NCBI GenBank assembly: GCA_039968605.1
Contig: JBDVPM010000008.1
Span: forward strand, 2,532,968-2,596,967
Reading direction: 5' to 3'
Source of the DNA: Alteripontixanthobacter sp.
GTDB taxonomy: Bacteria > Pseudomonadota > Alphaproteobacteria > Sphingomonadales > Sphingomonadaceae
Length of the DNA stretch: 64,000 nt
Translations under genes and position numbers: made by a program
Part shown: positions 1 to 8,475 of the stretch, piece by piece
Layout of the letters: every line of letters begins with the position of its first letter
Numbering within the stretch: position 1 is the first letter of the stretch
The notes under the pieces: generated by a model
Told to the model about the DNA's origin: nothing
The model's input: the letters and a program-made list of their open reading frames with translations, nothing else
Databases searched by the model: none

Positions 1-653
1 CGGAGTTGATGAACAAGCGCGGCATCGATTTGCCGACCGCACAGTTCGACGTGCTGGAAACGGATGATCCGGCGGTGCTGGAGCAGCGGATCGGGAGCCT
101 GGCGGCGGGCTGCGATTTCCTGGTGATAGATACGCCGGGGCGCGACGATCCGATTGCACGCCATGCTTCTACCGAGGCCGACACGCTGGTCACCCCGATG
201 AATGACAGCTTCGTGGATTTCGACTTGATCGGGCAGGTCGATCCGGAAAACTTCAAGGTCCGCCGGCTGTCCTTCTATGCCGAGGCGATCTGGGAAGCGC
301 GCAAGACCCGCGCGATGAATGCCGCAGGCAGCTCCCGCCCGGCGATGGACTGGATCGTGGTTCGCAACCGCACCGGCCATACCGAGGCGCGCAACCAGCA
401 GCGGGTCGAGCGGGCACTGGGCGAATTGTCCAAACGCGCCGGTTTCCGCTCGGCGCAGGGCCTGTCCGAAAGGGTGATCTACCGCGAATTGTTCCCCGCC
501 GGGCTGACCCTGCTGGACAAGGGCCATCTGGGCGAGCTGGGCACCAGCCACCTCGTCGCACGGCAGGAAATGCGCAATCTGCTGATGGCGCTGCGGCTTC
601 CCCCGATCAGCGAGAACCCGGCGGAGACAGCGCGCGAGCTGGAGCCGGCATGA
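1..653 (+). CDS. mipZ: Division-plane positioning ATPase MipZ, 5' truncated by window edge
   Basis: This is the C-terminal part, about 217 codons, of a ParA/MinD-superfamily ATPase. The visible protein contains the segment FLVIDTPGRDDPIARHA, the hydrolysis (Walker B-like) region typical of MipZ, followed by 'NRTGHTEARN' and a long helical tail. The N-terminal deviant Walker A region lies upstream of base 1, so the in-frame ATG near base 9 is not the true start. In Caulobacter, MipZ forms bipolar gradients with ParB and inhibits FtsZ, which places the division site at mid-cell. The gene overlaps the next one by four bases (ATGA), indicating co-transcription. The assignment rests on family resemblance; another ParA paralogue is the only serious alternative. 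Confidence 0.85.
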   Translation, partial: ELMNKRGIDLPTAQFDVLETDDPAVLEQRIGSLAAGCDFLVIDTPGRDDPIARHASTEADTLVTPMNDSFVDFDLIGQVDPENFKVRRLSFYAEAIWEARKTRAMNAAGSSRPAMDWIVVRNRTGHTEARNQQRVERALGELSKRAGFRSAQGLSERVIYRELFPAGLTLLDKGHLGELGTSHLVARQEMRNLLMALRLPPISENPAETARELEPA

Positions 654-958
654 TCCGCCTGCTGGTCCTGGTCGCGATCGGCTGCGTGGCCTGCAAGGCG
701 ATCCTCGGCAAATGGCCGTGGGAATATCTTCGCACCGCTCCCACCCGCAGCCAGGCTATATTCCAGGCGCGCAAGCTGCTGGGCGTGCCCGCGACCGCCA
801 ATCGCAGCGAAATCCGTGCGGCGCACAAGCGGATGTTGGCCATGATCCACCCCGATCGCGGCGGAACCAATGCCCAGGTTCACGAGGCCGATGCCGCGCG
901 CGACCTGCTGCTCGAACAGCTTCCCCCGAGTCTTAACGAAAGCGACCCATCCAAATGA
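650..958 (+). CDS. Small membrane-anchored J-domain protein
   Basis: The protein has 102 residues with an N-terminal hydrophobic helix (residues 2-16) followed by a C-terminal J-domain. The HPD signature is present in MIHPDRGGTNAQ at about residues 65-76. The layout of a TM helix plus a short J-domain without Gly/Phe or zinc regions is that of type III, Pam18/DjlA-like co-chaperones that recruit DnaK to the membrane. It is translationally coupled on both sides: its ATG overlaps the mipZ stop, and its own stop overlaps the ATG of the mutase gene. The client is unknown. The hydrophobic stretch is short, so membrane insertion is an inference. Confidence 0.85.
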   Translation: MIRLLVLVAIGCVACKAILGKWPWEYLRTAPTRSQAIFQARKLLGVPATANRSEIRAAHKRMLAMIHPDRGGTNAQVHEADAARDLLLEQLPPSLNESDPSK

Positions 959-2379
959 GCCATCAATTCGATCCCACCGTTCTGCGCGAATACGATATTC
1001 GCGGCATTATCGGCGAAACGCTGGGGCCGGACGATGCACGGGCGATCGGACGCGGCTTCGCCACGCTATTGCGGCGCGCTGTGGACCCGGATGCGCCCTG
1101 CAAGATTGCGGTGGGTTACGATGGCCGGGTCAGCTCCCCCATCCTGGAGCATGCGCTGATCGAAGGCATTACCGCCAGCGGATGCGATGCCGTGCGGATC
1201 GGGCTGAGCGCCACGCCGATGCTGTATTACGCCGAAGCGTCAGCCGACGATGTGGATGGCGGCATTCAGATAACCGGCAGCCATAATCCCGCCAATTACA
1301 ATGGCTTCAAGATGGTATTTCAGGGGCGACCGTTTTTCGGGGCGGATATTCTCGGGCTTGGCAAGATGGCTGCCGCAGGAGATTGGGGCGACGGTGCGGG
1401 AGAGGTCGAGACGCGCGATGTGATGGACGCCTATATCGACAGGCTGCTCGGCGCATTGGACGGGCTCGACATGGATGCGCTCGAGGATATGAAGGTCGGC
1501 TGGGATGCCGGCAACGGCTCTGCCGGGCCCGCTCTGGAACGGCTCGTCACCCGGCTGCCGGGCGAACATCATGTGCTTTACGCCGATGTCGATGGCGACT
1601 TCCCCAATCATCATCCCGATCCAACAGTGGAAGCCAATCTGGAGGATCTGCGCAGCGCGGTCGCAGGCAACAAGCTCGATTTCGGAGTGGCTTTCGACGG
1701 TGACGGCGACCGGATCGGCGCGATCGATGGCGAGGGACGCGTTATCTGGGGCGATCAGCTGTTGATGATCTATGCCGAAGATCTTCTGCGCGAACGGCCG
1801 AACTCCACCATTATCGCCGATGTTAAGGCCAGCCGCGCATTGTTCGACCATGTCGCGGCGCATGGCGGCAAGCCGGTGATGTGGAAGACCGGCCACAGCC
1901 TGATAAAATCCAAAATGAAGGAAACAGGCGCTCCGCTGGCCGGCGAGATGAGCGGCCACGTGTTCTTCGCCGATACCTACTACGGCTATGACGACGCGCT
2001 TTATGCCGGGGTCCGCCTGATCGCGGCAGCGGCTCGGCTGGGCAAATCTGTGACGGAGCTGCGTAGCGCGATGCCGCAGATGATCAACACGCCCGAAATG
2101 CGCTTCCAGGTCGATGAAAGCCGCAAGTTTGCCGCCATCGACGAGGTCAGCGAACGGCTGGCGAACGCGCCGTCGGACGGGGCACGGGTCGATGCCACCG
2201 ATGGCGTGCGCGTCACAACCGAAGATGGCTGGTGGCTACTGCGCGCGTCCAACACGCAGGACGTGCTGGTCGCCCGCGCCGAATCGGATAGCGAGGCCGG
2301 GCTGGAGCGGCTGATGGCGCAAATCGACGAGCAACTTGCCCTGTCCGGGCTGGAGCGCGGAGAACAGGCAGCGCATTGA
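955..2379 (+). CDS. Phosphomannomutase/phosphoglucomutase
   Basis: This 474-residue enzyme belongs to the alpha-D-phosphohexomutase family and interconverts hexose 1- and 6-phosphates for nucleotide-sugar and envelope polysaccharide synthesis in the cytoplasm. The four family signatures are visible: the phosphoserine loop TGSHNPANYNGFK near residue 105, the metal site DGDGDRIG near 248, the sugar-specificity loop GEMSGHVFF near 330, and the phosphate-binding RASNTQ near 430. Length is normal for a PMM/PGM. It is the third gene of the mipZ-dnaJ-like operon, with an ATGA overlap at its start. Sequence alone cannot show whether mannose or glucose phosphate is preferred. Confidence 0.93.
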   Translation: MSHQFDPTVLREYDIRGIIGETLGPDDARAIGRGFATLLRRAVDPDAPCKIAVGYDGRVSSPILEHALIEGITASGCDAVRIGLSATPMLYYAEASADDVDGGIQITGSHNPANYNGFKMVFQGRPFFGADILGLGKMAAAGDWGDGAGEVETRDVMDAYIDRLLGALDGLDMDALEDMKVGWDAGNGSAGPALERLVTRLPGEHHVLYADVDGDFPNHHPDPTVEANLEDLRSAVAGNKLDFGVAFDGDGDRIGAIDGEGRVIWGDQLLMIYAEDLLRERPNSTIIADVKASRALFDHVAAHGGKPVMWKTGHSLIKSKMKETGAPLAGEMSGHVFFADTYYGYDDALYAGVRLIAAAARLGKSVTELRSAMPQMINTPEMRFQVDESRKFAAIDEVSERLANAPSDGARVDATDGVRVTTEDGWWLLRASNTQDVLVARAESDSEAGLERLMAQIDEQLALSGLERGEQAAH

Positions 2380-2402
2380 TACACTTGGCGAGGAGAAAAC
2401 TC

Positions 2403-3314
2403 ATGACCATCGCAGCGTTTATTGGCCGAGGCGTGATCGGCGCCCTGATCGCATGCGCCCCGCTCCCGGCGATGGCGCAGGATGACGTGGGTGACCCCGA
2501 AGGGTCCGAAGAAATCGACAGCGCCCAAATCGACGCAATGATGGGCATGCTGACGGGCATGTTCGGCAGCGAACCCCTCACCCCGCAGCAGGAAGCGCGC
2601 ATTCCTGCTGCGACAGCGGTGGTTTCCACCATGATGCCCGACGGATTCTACACCGAGATAATGCGCGAGATGCTGGACACGACCCTGCGCCCGATGTTCG
2701 AAATGTTCACCGGGCCGAGGTTCGTGATCGCTGAGCGAACCGGAGCCGAGATGGATTTGGTCGAGGGCTTGAGCGAACAGGAGCAAAGGGAAATCGCGCT
2801 GCTGCTCGATCCGGCCTACGCCATGCGCTCCGATGCGATGCTGGACGGCATGATGGGGATGATGAACGGCATGTTTGGTGCCGTGGAAGGCCCTATGCGT
2901 GAAGGCTTGTCGAAAGCCTATGCCAAGAAGTTCACCGCCGACCAGCTGGCCGACATCGCCGCGTTTTTCGCTACGCCGACCGGCCGCCTTTACGCGACCG
3001 AATCGATGAAGCTGTTTGCCGATCCCGAAGTGCTTGGCGCGACGATGCAGGCCATGCCCGCCATGATGGGTAGCCTGGGCGATATGACGCAAACGATGGA
3101 GGCGCTGGAAGACAGCCTGCCCGCCAAGGCAACTTTCGCCGATCTGAGCGCGGCGGACCGGGCCCGGATCGCCGACGTGCTCGGCATTACGGTTGCAGGG
3201 CTCGAAACCCGGATGGAAGCGGCGGAAGAGGCTGCGGCAGCCGAAGCGGAAGCGAGCGCAGAGATGGCAGCCACGATGGATGCGATGGAGCAGGCGGCGC
3301 AAGAAGCTGATTAG
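2403..3314 (+). CDS. DUF2059-type exported protein
   Basis: This is a 303-residue protein. The start at 2403 is chosen because AGGAG lies eight bases upstream and the resulting N terminus (MTIAAFIGRGVIGALIACAPLPAMAQ) is a clean Sec signal peptide with an AMA-Q cleavage site. The mature protein is rich in Met, Ala and Glu. The segment at about residues 190-220 (YAKKFTADQLADIAAFFATPTG) matches the DUF2059 pattern, a helical periplasmic domain of unknown function. The C terminus is an Ala/Glu-rich predicted helix or coiled coil. It follows the mutase by 23 bases and may belong to the same transcript. No function can be assigned. Confidence 0.75.
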   Translation: MTIAAFIGRGVIGALIACAPLPAMAQDDVGDPEGSEEIDSAQIDAMMGMLTGMFGSEPLTPQQEARIPAATAVVSTMMPDGFYTEIMREMLDTTLRPMFEMFTGPRFVIAERTGAEMDLVEGLSEQEQREIALLLDPAYAMRSDAMLDGMMGMMNGMFGAVEGPMREGLSKAYAKKFTADQLADIAAFFATPTGRLYATESMKLFADPEVLGATMQAMPAMMGSLGDMTQTMEALEDSLPAKATFADLSAADRARIADVLGITVAGLETRMEAAEEAAAAEAEASAEMAATMDAMEQAAQEAD

Positions 3315-3355
3315 ACCGCTGAACCCGTCAGCCGCCTTCACGCGTTAGGTCTAGC

Positions 3356-5812
3356 GTGACCGATGCGCCTATGATTCCGCCCGAGATAGACGCCTGGTTC
3401 GCCGCGCGCGACTGGCGTGTAAGGCGGCATCAGGCGGAAATGCTGACTGCCAGCGATAGCGGGCGTCATGCCATGCTGGTGGCCGATACCGGGGCGGGCA
3501 AGACCCTGGCCGGGTTCCTGCCGACGCTGGCCGCGTTCACCCCATCGCGGTTGGACGGCGGCGCGGCGCCAGACGGTTTGCACACGCTCTACGTCTCGCC
3601 GCTGAAGGCGCTGGCGCATGATGTGCAGCGCAACCTGCTGACGCCGATCGAAGAGATGGGACTGCCGATCAAGGTGGAAACGCGCAGCGGCGATACCCCT
3701 TCCGATCGCAAGAAACGCCAGCGCGGCAAACCGCCGCACGTTCTGCTGACCACGCCCGAATCGCTTTCGTTGCTGCTCAGCTATCCCGACAGTTTTCAGA
3801 TGTTCGCCGGGTTGAAACGGGTGGTGGTGGACGAAGTGCACGCCTTTGCGACCGGCAAGCGAGGCGATCTGCTGGCGCTGGCACTGTCCCGGCTGCAGGC
3901 CATCGCGCCCGATCTGCAGCGCGCCGCCTTATCCGCCACAGTCGCGGACCCCGAACGGTTCCGCGCCTGGCTGGCACCGTGGGGCGATATCGATCAGGTC
4001 GCGCTGGTGGAGGGGGAGGCTGGCGCGCCTGCCGAGGTAGAAATCCTGTTGCCGGAGGAGCAGCGCGTTCCGTGGGGCGGGCATGCCGCGACGTGGGCGA
4101 TCCCCCAGCTGATCGAGCGGATCAAGGCAAACAAGACCACGCTCGTATTCACCAACACGCGCTTCCTTGCCGAATATATTTTCCAGCATCTGTGGGATGC
4201 GAATGAGGACAATCTGCCCATCGGGATCCATCACGGATCGCTGAGCAAGGAGGCCCGGCGAAAGGTGGAAGGCGCGATGGCGCGGGGCGAGCTGCGCGCG
4301 CTGGTAGCGACCGCCAGCCTGGACCTGGGGGTCGATTGGGGGGATATCGACCTGGTGGTGCAGATGGGTGCGCCCAAGGGATCTTCGCGGCTGCTCCAGC
4401 GGATCGGGCGCGCCAATCACCGGCTCGACCAGCCCAGCCGCGCATTGCTGGTGCCCGGTAACCGCTTCGAATTTCTGGAGGCGACGGCTGCGAAGGAGGC
4501 GGTCGATGAAGGGCAACGCGATGGCGAGGAGTTTCGCCAGGGCGGGCTGGATGTGCTCGCCCAGCACTTGATGGGCTGTGCCTGCGCCGCGCCTTTCCAC
4601 GAAGATACGATGCTGAAGGAGGTCCGCTCCTGCCTCGCCTATGCCTGGGTCGATGAGGAGACTTTCAAGCGGGCGCTGACCTTTGTTGCGACGGGCGGCT
4701 ATGCGCTGAAAGCCTATGACAGGTTCAAGCGGATCGTTCGGCTGAAAGATGGAACCTGGCGGCTGACGCACCCCGAGCTGGCAGCGAAGCACCGACTCAA
4801 TGCCGGGATCATCCTCGACTCCGAAATGCTGACCGTGCGCTTCAGGAATGGCCGCTCGCTTGGCAAGGTGGAGGAGCGCTTTGCCGCGCAGCTCGGCCCC
4901 GGCGATACGTTCAGCTTTGCCGGGCTGAGCGTGGAGGTCGAGAAGCTGCAGGATATGGATGTGGTGGTGCGCGCATCGTCAAAATCGGCGATGATCCCCT
5001 CCTATGGCGGCGCGCGGATGCCGCTGACCACCCACCTGGCGCACCGCGTACGCTCCATGCTGGTCAACCGGGCGGGCTGGGGCCGGTTTCCGGACGATGT
5101 GCGCGAATGGCTGGAAGTACAGGACTGGCGAAGCGAGATGCCCGCGCCGGGCACGCTGCTGGTGGAAAGCTTCCCCCATGCGCAGCGCCATTACACGGTG
5201 TATTATACCTTCATCGGCTGGAACGCGAACCAGTCGCTGGGCATGTTGGTGACCAAGCGTATGGAGGATCGCGGGCTGCAACCGCTCGGCTTCAATGCCA
5301 ATGATTACTGCCTGGCGGTGTGGAGCCTGAAGCCGGTTGCCGATCCCGCGCCGCTTTTGTCGCCCGATATTCTGACCGATGAATTTATCGATTGGGTACA
5401 GGATTCGCACCTGCTGCGCCGCGCTTTTCGCGAAGTGGCGGTGATTGGCGGGCTGGTGGAGCGCCAGCAGCCCGGCCGGCGCAAAAGCGGCAAGCAGGTC
5501 ACCTTCTCGACCGATCTGATCTACGATGTGCTGCGTAAGTACGAACCCGATCATCTGTTGCTGGAGGCCGCCTGGGCCGATGCGCGCGAACGGATGACCG
5601 ATATCGGACGGCTGGCCGATCTGCTCGACAGTGCAGCCGGAGAGCTGAACCATGTCGAGCTGGACCGGGTCAGCCCGCTGGCCGTGCCGGTGATGGTCCT
5701 GATCGGCCGGGAAAACGTGCCCGCCGGAGCTGCCGATGACGAGCTGTTGCTGGAGGCCGAAAGCCTCGCCGATGCGGCGATGCGGGTAGAGGAAGCAGAG
5801 CCGCCGGGTTAA
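3356..5812 (+). CDS. Lhr-type DEXH helicase (ligase-associated DNA damage response family)
   Basis: The protein has 818 residues and belongs to superfamily 2. Motif I is GAGKT in ADTGAGKTLAGF near residue 45, motif II is the DEVH box in VVVDEVHAFATG near 160, motif III is SATV, and motif VI is QRIGRANHR near 345. A long C-terminal part (winged-helix plus Lhr-associated domain) makes it match the ligase-associated DEXH helicase family, which acts in DNA repair. Start is GTG at 3356; an in-frame ATG at 3371 is possible. In many bacteria this gene sits with an ATP-dependent ligase, an MBL-fold exonuclease and PdeM. None of these flank it here, and the next gene is convergent with a four-base stop overlap. 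Confidence 0.9.
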   Translation: MTDAPMIPPEIDAWFAARDWRVRRHQAEMLTASDSGRHAMLVADTGAGKTLAGFLPTLAAFTPSRLDGGAAPDGLHTLYVSPLKALAHDVQRNLLTPIEEMGLPIKVETRSGDTPSDRKKRQRGKPPHVLLTTPESLSLLLSYPDSFQMFAGLKRVVVDEVHAFATGKRGDLLALALSRLQAIAPDLQRAALSATVADPERFRAWLAPWGDIDQVALVEGEAGAPAEVEILLPEEQRVPWGGHAATWAIPQLIERIKANKTTLVFTNTRFLAEYIFQHLWDANEDNLPIGIHHGSLSKEARRKVEGAMARGELRALVATASLDLGVDWGDIDLVVQMGAPKGSSRLLQRIGRANHRLDQPSRALLVPGNRFEFLEATAAKEAVDEGQRDGEEFRQGGLDVLAQHLMGCACAAPFHEDTMLKEVRSCLAYAWVDEETFKRALTFVATGGYALKAYDRFKRIVRLKDGTWRLTHPELAAKHRLNAGIILDSEMLTVRFRNGRSLGKVEERFAAQLGPGDTFSFAGLSVEVEKLQDMDVVVRASSKSAMIPSYGGARMPLTTHLAHRVRSMLVNRAGWGRFPDDVREWLEVQDWRSEMPAPGTLLVESFPHAQRHYTVYYTFIGWNANQSLGMLVTKRMEDRGLQPLGFNANDYCLAVWSLKPVADPAPLLSPDILTDEFIDWVQDSHLLRRAFREVAVIGGLVERQQPGRRKSGKQVTFSTDLIYDVLRKYEPDHLLLEAAWADARERMTDIGRLADLLDSAAGELNHVELDRVSPLAVPVMVLIGRENVPAGAADDELLLEAESLADAAMRVEEAEPPG

Positions 5813-6249
5813 GTGCCGGCGTCGAACGTGCGGTATCGCTCGTTACCGACGAAGCCGAAATTGGTCACTCCGCTGGCGCGAACCTGGTTGAGCGTGCGTA
5901 GCGAGGCGTTGTAGCTGGCGGCAGGGTCCGGTTCGAAGTGCAATTGTGGCTCCGGCGTGATCCGGGCCGTCTGGTAGAGCAGCGTGGCGAGCTGTCGTTC
6001 CGATATCGGCTTTCCATTCCATAACAACTCGTCCTCCGCGGTGAGCACCAGCTTGTTCTTCACCTGGTCGAAAGGAATGTCGGGACAATTTTCGACGCAG
6101 GGCCGGGGCAGGTCCATGTCGGTTGAATGGGTCGCGACCGGCACCGTGATGATGATCATGACCAGCAGTACCAGCATCACATCGATGAGCGGGGTGGTGT
6201 TCATTTCGCTCAACGCGCCGCCATCCGCTGCCGGGTTCGATATAGCCAT
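5809..6249 (-). CDS. exbD: ExbD/TolR-family protein (third paralogue)
   Basis: The protein has 146 residues. The N-terminal motif MNTTPLIDVMLVLLVMII, with the proton-channel Asp in LIDVML, is diagnostic of ExbD/TolR. A single TM helix is followed by a periplasmic domain. It probably works with ExbB to pass proton-motive force to TonB. Compared with the two neighbouring ExbD proteins, it carries an extra Cys pair (CVENC) just after the membrane. AAGGAG is six bases before the ATG. A terminator (6381-6411) lies between it and the preceding exbD, and a plausible promoter lies just downstream of that terminator, so it may be separately transcribed. Confidence 0.92.
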   Translation of the reverse strand: MAISNPAADGGALSEMNTTPLIDVMLVLLVMIIITVPVATHSTDMDLPRPCVENCPDIPFDQVKNKLVLTAEDELLWNGKPISERQLATLLYQTARITPEPQLHFEPDPAASYNASLRTLNQVRASGVTNFGFVGNERYRTFDAGT

Positions 6250-6276
6250 GACCGCTCTCCTTGTCTGATACAGTGT

Positions 6277-6305
6277 AACATAACCGAGATTGACCTGGTG
6301 GGCAA
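6277..6305 (-). promoter_or_regulatory. Candidate sigma-70-type promoter for the distal exbD
   Basis: Read on the minus strand, TTGCCC (-35) and TATGTT (-10) are separated by exactly 17 bases. Each hexamer matches four of six consensus positions. The site lies downstream of the terminator at 6381-6411 and 28 bases before the exbD start codon, where an independent promoter would be needed. Evidence is from spacing and context only. Confidence 0.35.
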
Positions 6306-6380
6306 GCCGATGGAAATGGACCAGCGTGAATCAGCCATTCTGGGAGGCCGGGATCGGATGCGGCGGTGTCGCGATGGCAC

Positions 6381-6411
6381 AAAAAAAGGGGCGGATTTCT
6401 CCGCCCCTTTC
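6381..6411 (-). terminator. Rho-independent terminator after second exbD
   Basis: On the minus strand an AAAGGGGCGGA / TCCGCCCCTTT stem with a four-base GAAA loop is followed by an uninterrupted run of T (seven A on the plus strand at 6381-6387). It sits 43 bases beyond the stop of exbD at 6455 and before the last exbD, so it should end most transcripts of the tonB-exbB-exbD-exbD operon. Confidence 0.85.
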
Positions 6412-6438
6412 CAATTTCGAGAACCTTAGGTTCGCCGT

Positions 6439-6466
6439 GATCAGCCCACGGGGATCAGCCCACGGG
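6439..6466. repeat. 14-bp perfect tandem duplication at an exbD 3' end
   Basis: GATCAGCCCACGGG occurs twice head-to-tail at 6439-6452 and 6453-6466. The right-hand copy encodes the last codons and stop of the minus-strand exbD (6455-6910), and the left-hand copy lies just beyond the stop. The reading frame is unaffected. It looks like a recent slippage duplication. Confidence 0.8.
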
Positions 6467-6910
6467 ATTGGGCGGTCCGCCCGTTCCGAAGCTGCGATAT
6501 TTCTCGTTTCCGACGAAACCGAACTTGGTCACGCCCGAACCCTTGATGATATCGAGCACGCGAACCGCAAGATCGTAGCTTGCAGCCGATTCAGGTTCGA
6601 ATTGCAGTTCCGGTTCGACTTCGAATTGCAGCGAGAGGTTCAGGTTGCGAACCAGCTCGCTGGAATTGATCGGATCGCCGTTCCACAGGATCTGGTCGTC
6701 CGGGGTCAGCACGATCTTGTTCTTGATCGGATCGATCGGCTCGTCTGGCGGATCGGTTGCCGCCACGGGAAGATCGATATTGACCGAGTGGGTCGCCACC
6801 GGAACGGAAATGATGATCATGATGAGGAGAACGAGCATGACGTCGATGAGCGGCGTCGTGTTCATTTCCATCATCGGCGAACCATCGTCCTTGCCGCCTG
6901 ACATTGCCAT
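6455..6910 (-). CDS. exbD: ExbD/TolR-family protein (second paralogue)
   Basis: The protein has 151 residues. It begins with a short Gly/Asp-rich cytoplasmic tail (GGKDDG), then MNTTPLIDVMLVLLIMIIIS with the conserved channel Asp and one TM helix, then a periplasmic domain with LQFEPESAASYDLAVRVLDIIK. It is about 150 residues long, as usual for ExbD, and closely resembles the third paralogue (both share 'GVTxFGFVGNExYR'). It lies 55 bases after the first exbD in the tonB operon. Its role is as a subunit of the ExbBD proton channel that energises TonB. Paralogue-specific function cannot be told from sequence. Confidence 0.93.
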   Translation of the reverse strand: MAMSGGKDDGSPMMEMNTTPLIDVMLVLLIMIIISVPVATHSVNIDLPVAATDPPDEPIDPIKNKIVLTPDDQILWNGDPINSSELVRNLNLSLQFEVEPELQFEPESAASYDLAVRVLDIIKGSGVTKFGFVGNEKYRSFGTGGPPNPVG

Positions 6911-6965
6911 ATTGCTTACTCCTGCCTGTCCGGGCGGTTATGACCGACCCGGACTGCCTTTCGTA

Positions 6966-7499
6966 TCAGATACCGGGTTCGACCGGGTTCGAGATGAAGC
7001 CGACCGTGGGATAGCCCGCGATCTGCACATTGTAGATAGCACCTGCAATACACCGCCACGGCGCATCGACATCGCCGCGAATGTGGACCTGCGGGATTCG
7101 CTCGGGATCTTCCATGATCGCTTCTGGGCCGCCGGCGCGCTGGACGATGGTGTCCAGACGGTTGAAAGCCCGGTCGTAAAGCTCTTCGGAATCCACCGGT
7201 GTGATATTGTTGAAATACACCCGGCATTCGCCGTCGCGCGATGCGCCGGTATAGCCTTCTTCACCGGCATTCAGGCCACCGGCATCGGTGGTGCTGACGG
7301 TCAAAAGCAGGTTTTCAACCTTGTCTTCCGATTCGATCGTTTCGAGCACCGGAATGTCGAGTTCGTCGATCGTCTGGATAGCGACGGGGATCGCGATCAA
7401 GAAAACGATGAGCAACACCAGCATCACGTCCACCAGCGGAGTGGTGTTGATGTCCGACATCGGGGTCTCGCCGCCGCCGTCTCCTCCGGAAATCGCCAT
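6966..7499 (-). CDS. exbD: ExbD/TolR-family protein (first paralogue)
   Basis: The protein has 177 residues, longer than typical ExbD. The diagnostic INTTPLVDVMLVLLIVFLIA is near residues 18-36, with one TM helix. The periplasmic part is enlarged and includes two Cys residues (GECRVYF and WRCIAG) and a segment matching an ExbD periplasmic fold (QVHIRGDVDAPW, TVGFISNP). The two Cys could form a disulfide. It directly follows exbB in the minus-strand operon. It and the smaller ExbDs are clearly divergent, suggesting different partners rather than simple redundancy. Confidence 0.92.
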   Translation of the reverse strand: MAISGGDGGGETPMSDINTTPLVDVMLVLLIVFLIAIPVAIQTIDELDIPVLETIESEDKVENLLLTVSTTDAGGLNAGEEGYTGASRDGECRVYFNNITPVDSEELYDRAFNRLDTIVQRAGGPEAIMEDPERIPQVHIRGDVDAPWRCIAGAIYNVQIAGYPTVGFISNPVEPGI

Positions 7500-7602
7500 G
7501 TTTACATCCTATCCTGTTTCAATTTCTGGCCGCGTATAATCCGAGTGCGGCTATCTGAGCGACGCCGGGCGGAAAACGGGTTTCCCGCCCGGACACTCGC
7601 GA

Positions 7603-8406
7603 TCAGGATTTCTTGACGGTACCGGCGGGAGCGGCGGTTGCGGGCTTGGCCGGAGCCGTACGCGCAGCCTTGCCAGCCTGCTGGGTGGAAGTCTTGGTCA
7701 TGATTTCCGGCTTCACATTGCCGCCCGAATTGATGTTGGCGAGCAGGTCGGTCGAGAAACCGCTCAGCATCGCGCCAATCCGCTTGTTGCGGCTCTGCAG
7801 CCAGTTATAGGCCATCACGGCCGGAACGGCCACGAGCAGGCCGATGGCGGTCATGATCAGTGCTTCACCAACCGGCCCGGCAACCTTGTCGAGCGACGCG
7901 GAGCCTTCGATACCGATGTTGATCAGCGCGCGGTAAATACCGATAACCGTGCCGAGCAGACCGATGAACGGTGCGGTTGCGCCGGTCGTCGCCAGGAACG
8001 GCAGACCGCCTGCGAGCTTGGCGTTGATGGCCGCTTCGCTGCGAGCGAGCGAGCCGTGCAGCCAGTCATGCGCTTCCAGATTGTCGGTCATCTTGCCATG
8101 CTGCAATTCTGCGGCGTGGGCATCGTCGACCAGCTGGCGCCATGCGCTGTTCTTTTCCAGCTTGGTTGCGCCTTCCTTCAGGTTGGGCGCGCGCCAGAAG
8201 CTGGTCTGGACCTGCTTGTACTGGTTCAGGATCTTCTGCTGTTCGAGCCATTTGGTGATCAGGATGTAGAACGAGCCGATGCTCATGATGACCAGCACGG
8301 CGAGGATGGACCAGGCAACCGGGCCACCTTCTTCCATGGCCTTCATAAAGCCGAATTCGTTTACCGGTGCGTCGTCACCTGCTGCGGCGAGAATTTGAAT
8401 CAACAT
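7603..8406 (-). CDS. exbB: ExbB/TolQ/MotA-family proton channel protein
   Basis: The protein has 267 residues with three predicted TM segments: about residues 28-52, then two near 165-185 and 205-230. The conserved channel region GGLPFLATTGATAPFIGLLGTVIG and the following PVGEALIMTAIGLLVAVPAVMAYN are typical of ExbB/TolQ. An Ala/Lys-rich cytoplasmic tail ends the protein. It forms the pentameric proton channel with ExbD that drives TonB-dependent uptake across the outer membrane. It is the second gene of the tonB-exbB-exbD-exbD operon, 69 bases after tonB. Confidence 0.95.
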   Translation of the reverse strand: MLIQILAAAGDDAPVNEFGFMKAMEEGGPVAWSILAVLVIMSIGSFYILITKWLEQQKILNQYKQVQTSFWRAPNLKEGATKLEKNSAWRQLVDDAHAAELQHGKMTDNLEAHDWLHGSLARSEAAINAKLAGGLPFLATTGATAPFIGLLGTVIGIYRALINIGIEGSASLDKVAGPVGEALIMTAIGLLVAVPAVMAYNWLQSRNKRIGAMLSGFSTDLLANINSGGNVKPEIMTKTSTQQAGKAARTAPAKPATAAPAGTVKKS

Positions 8407-8475
8407 TGCGAGTGGTCCTCTTCAAGAATATTTTTAAACGTTGGCCGGATTACGGTTCCGGATACGGTCATATCA

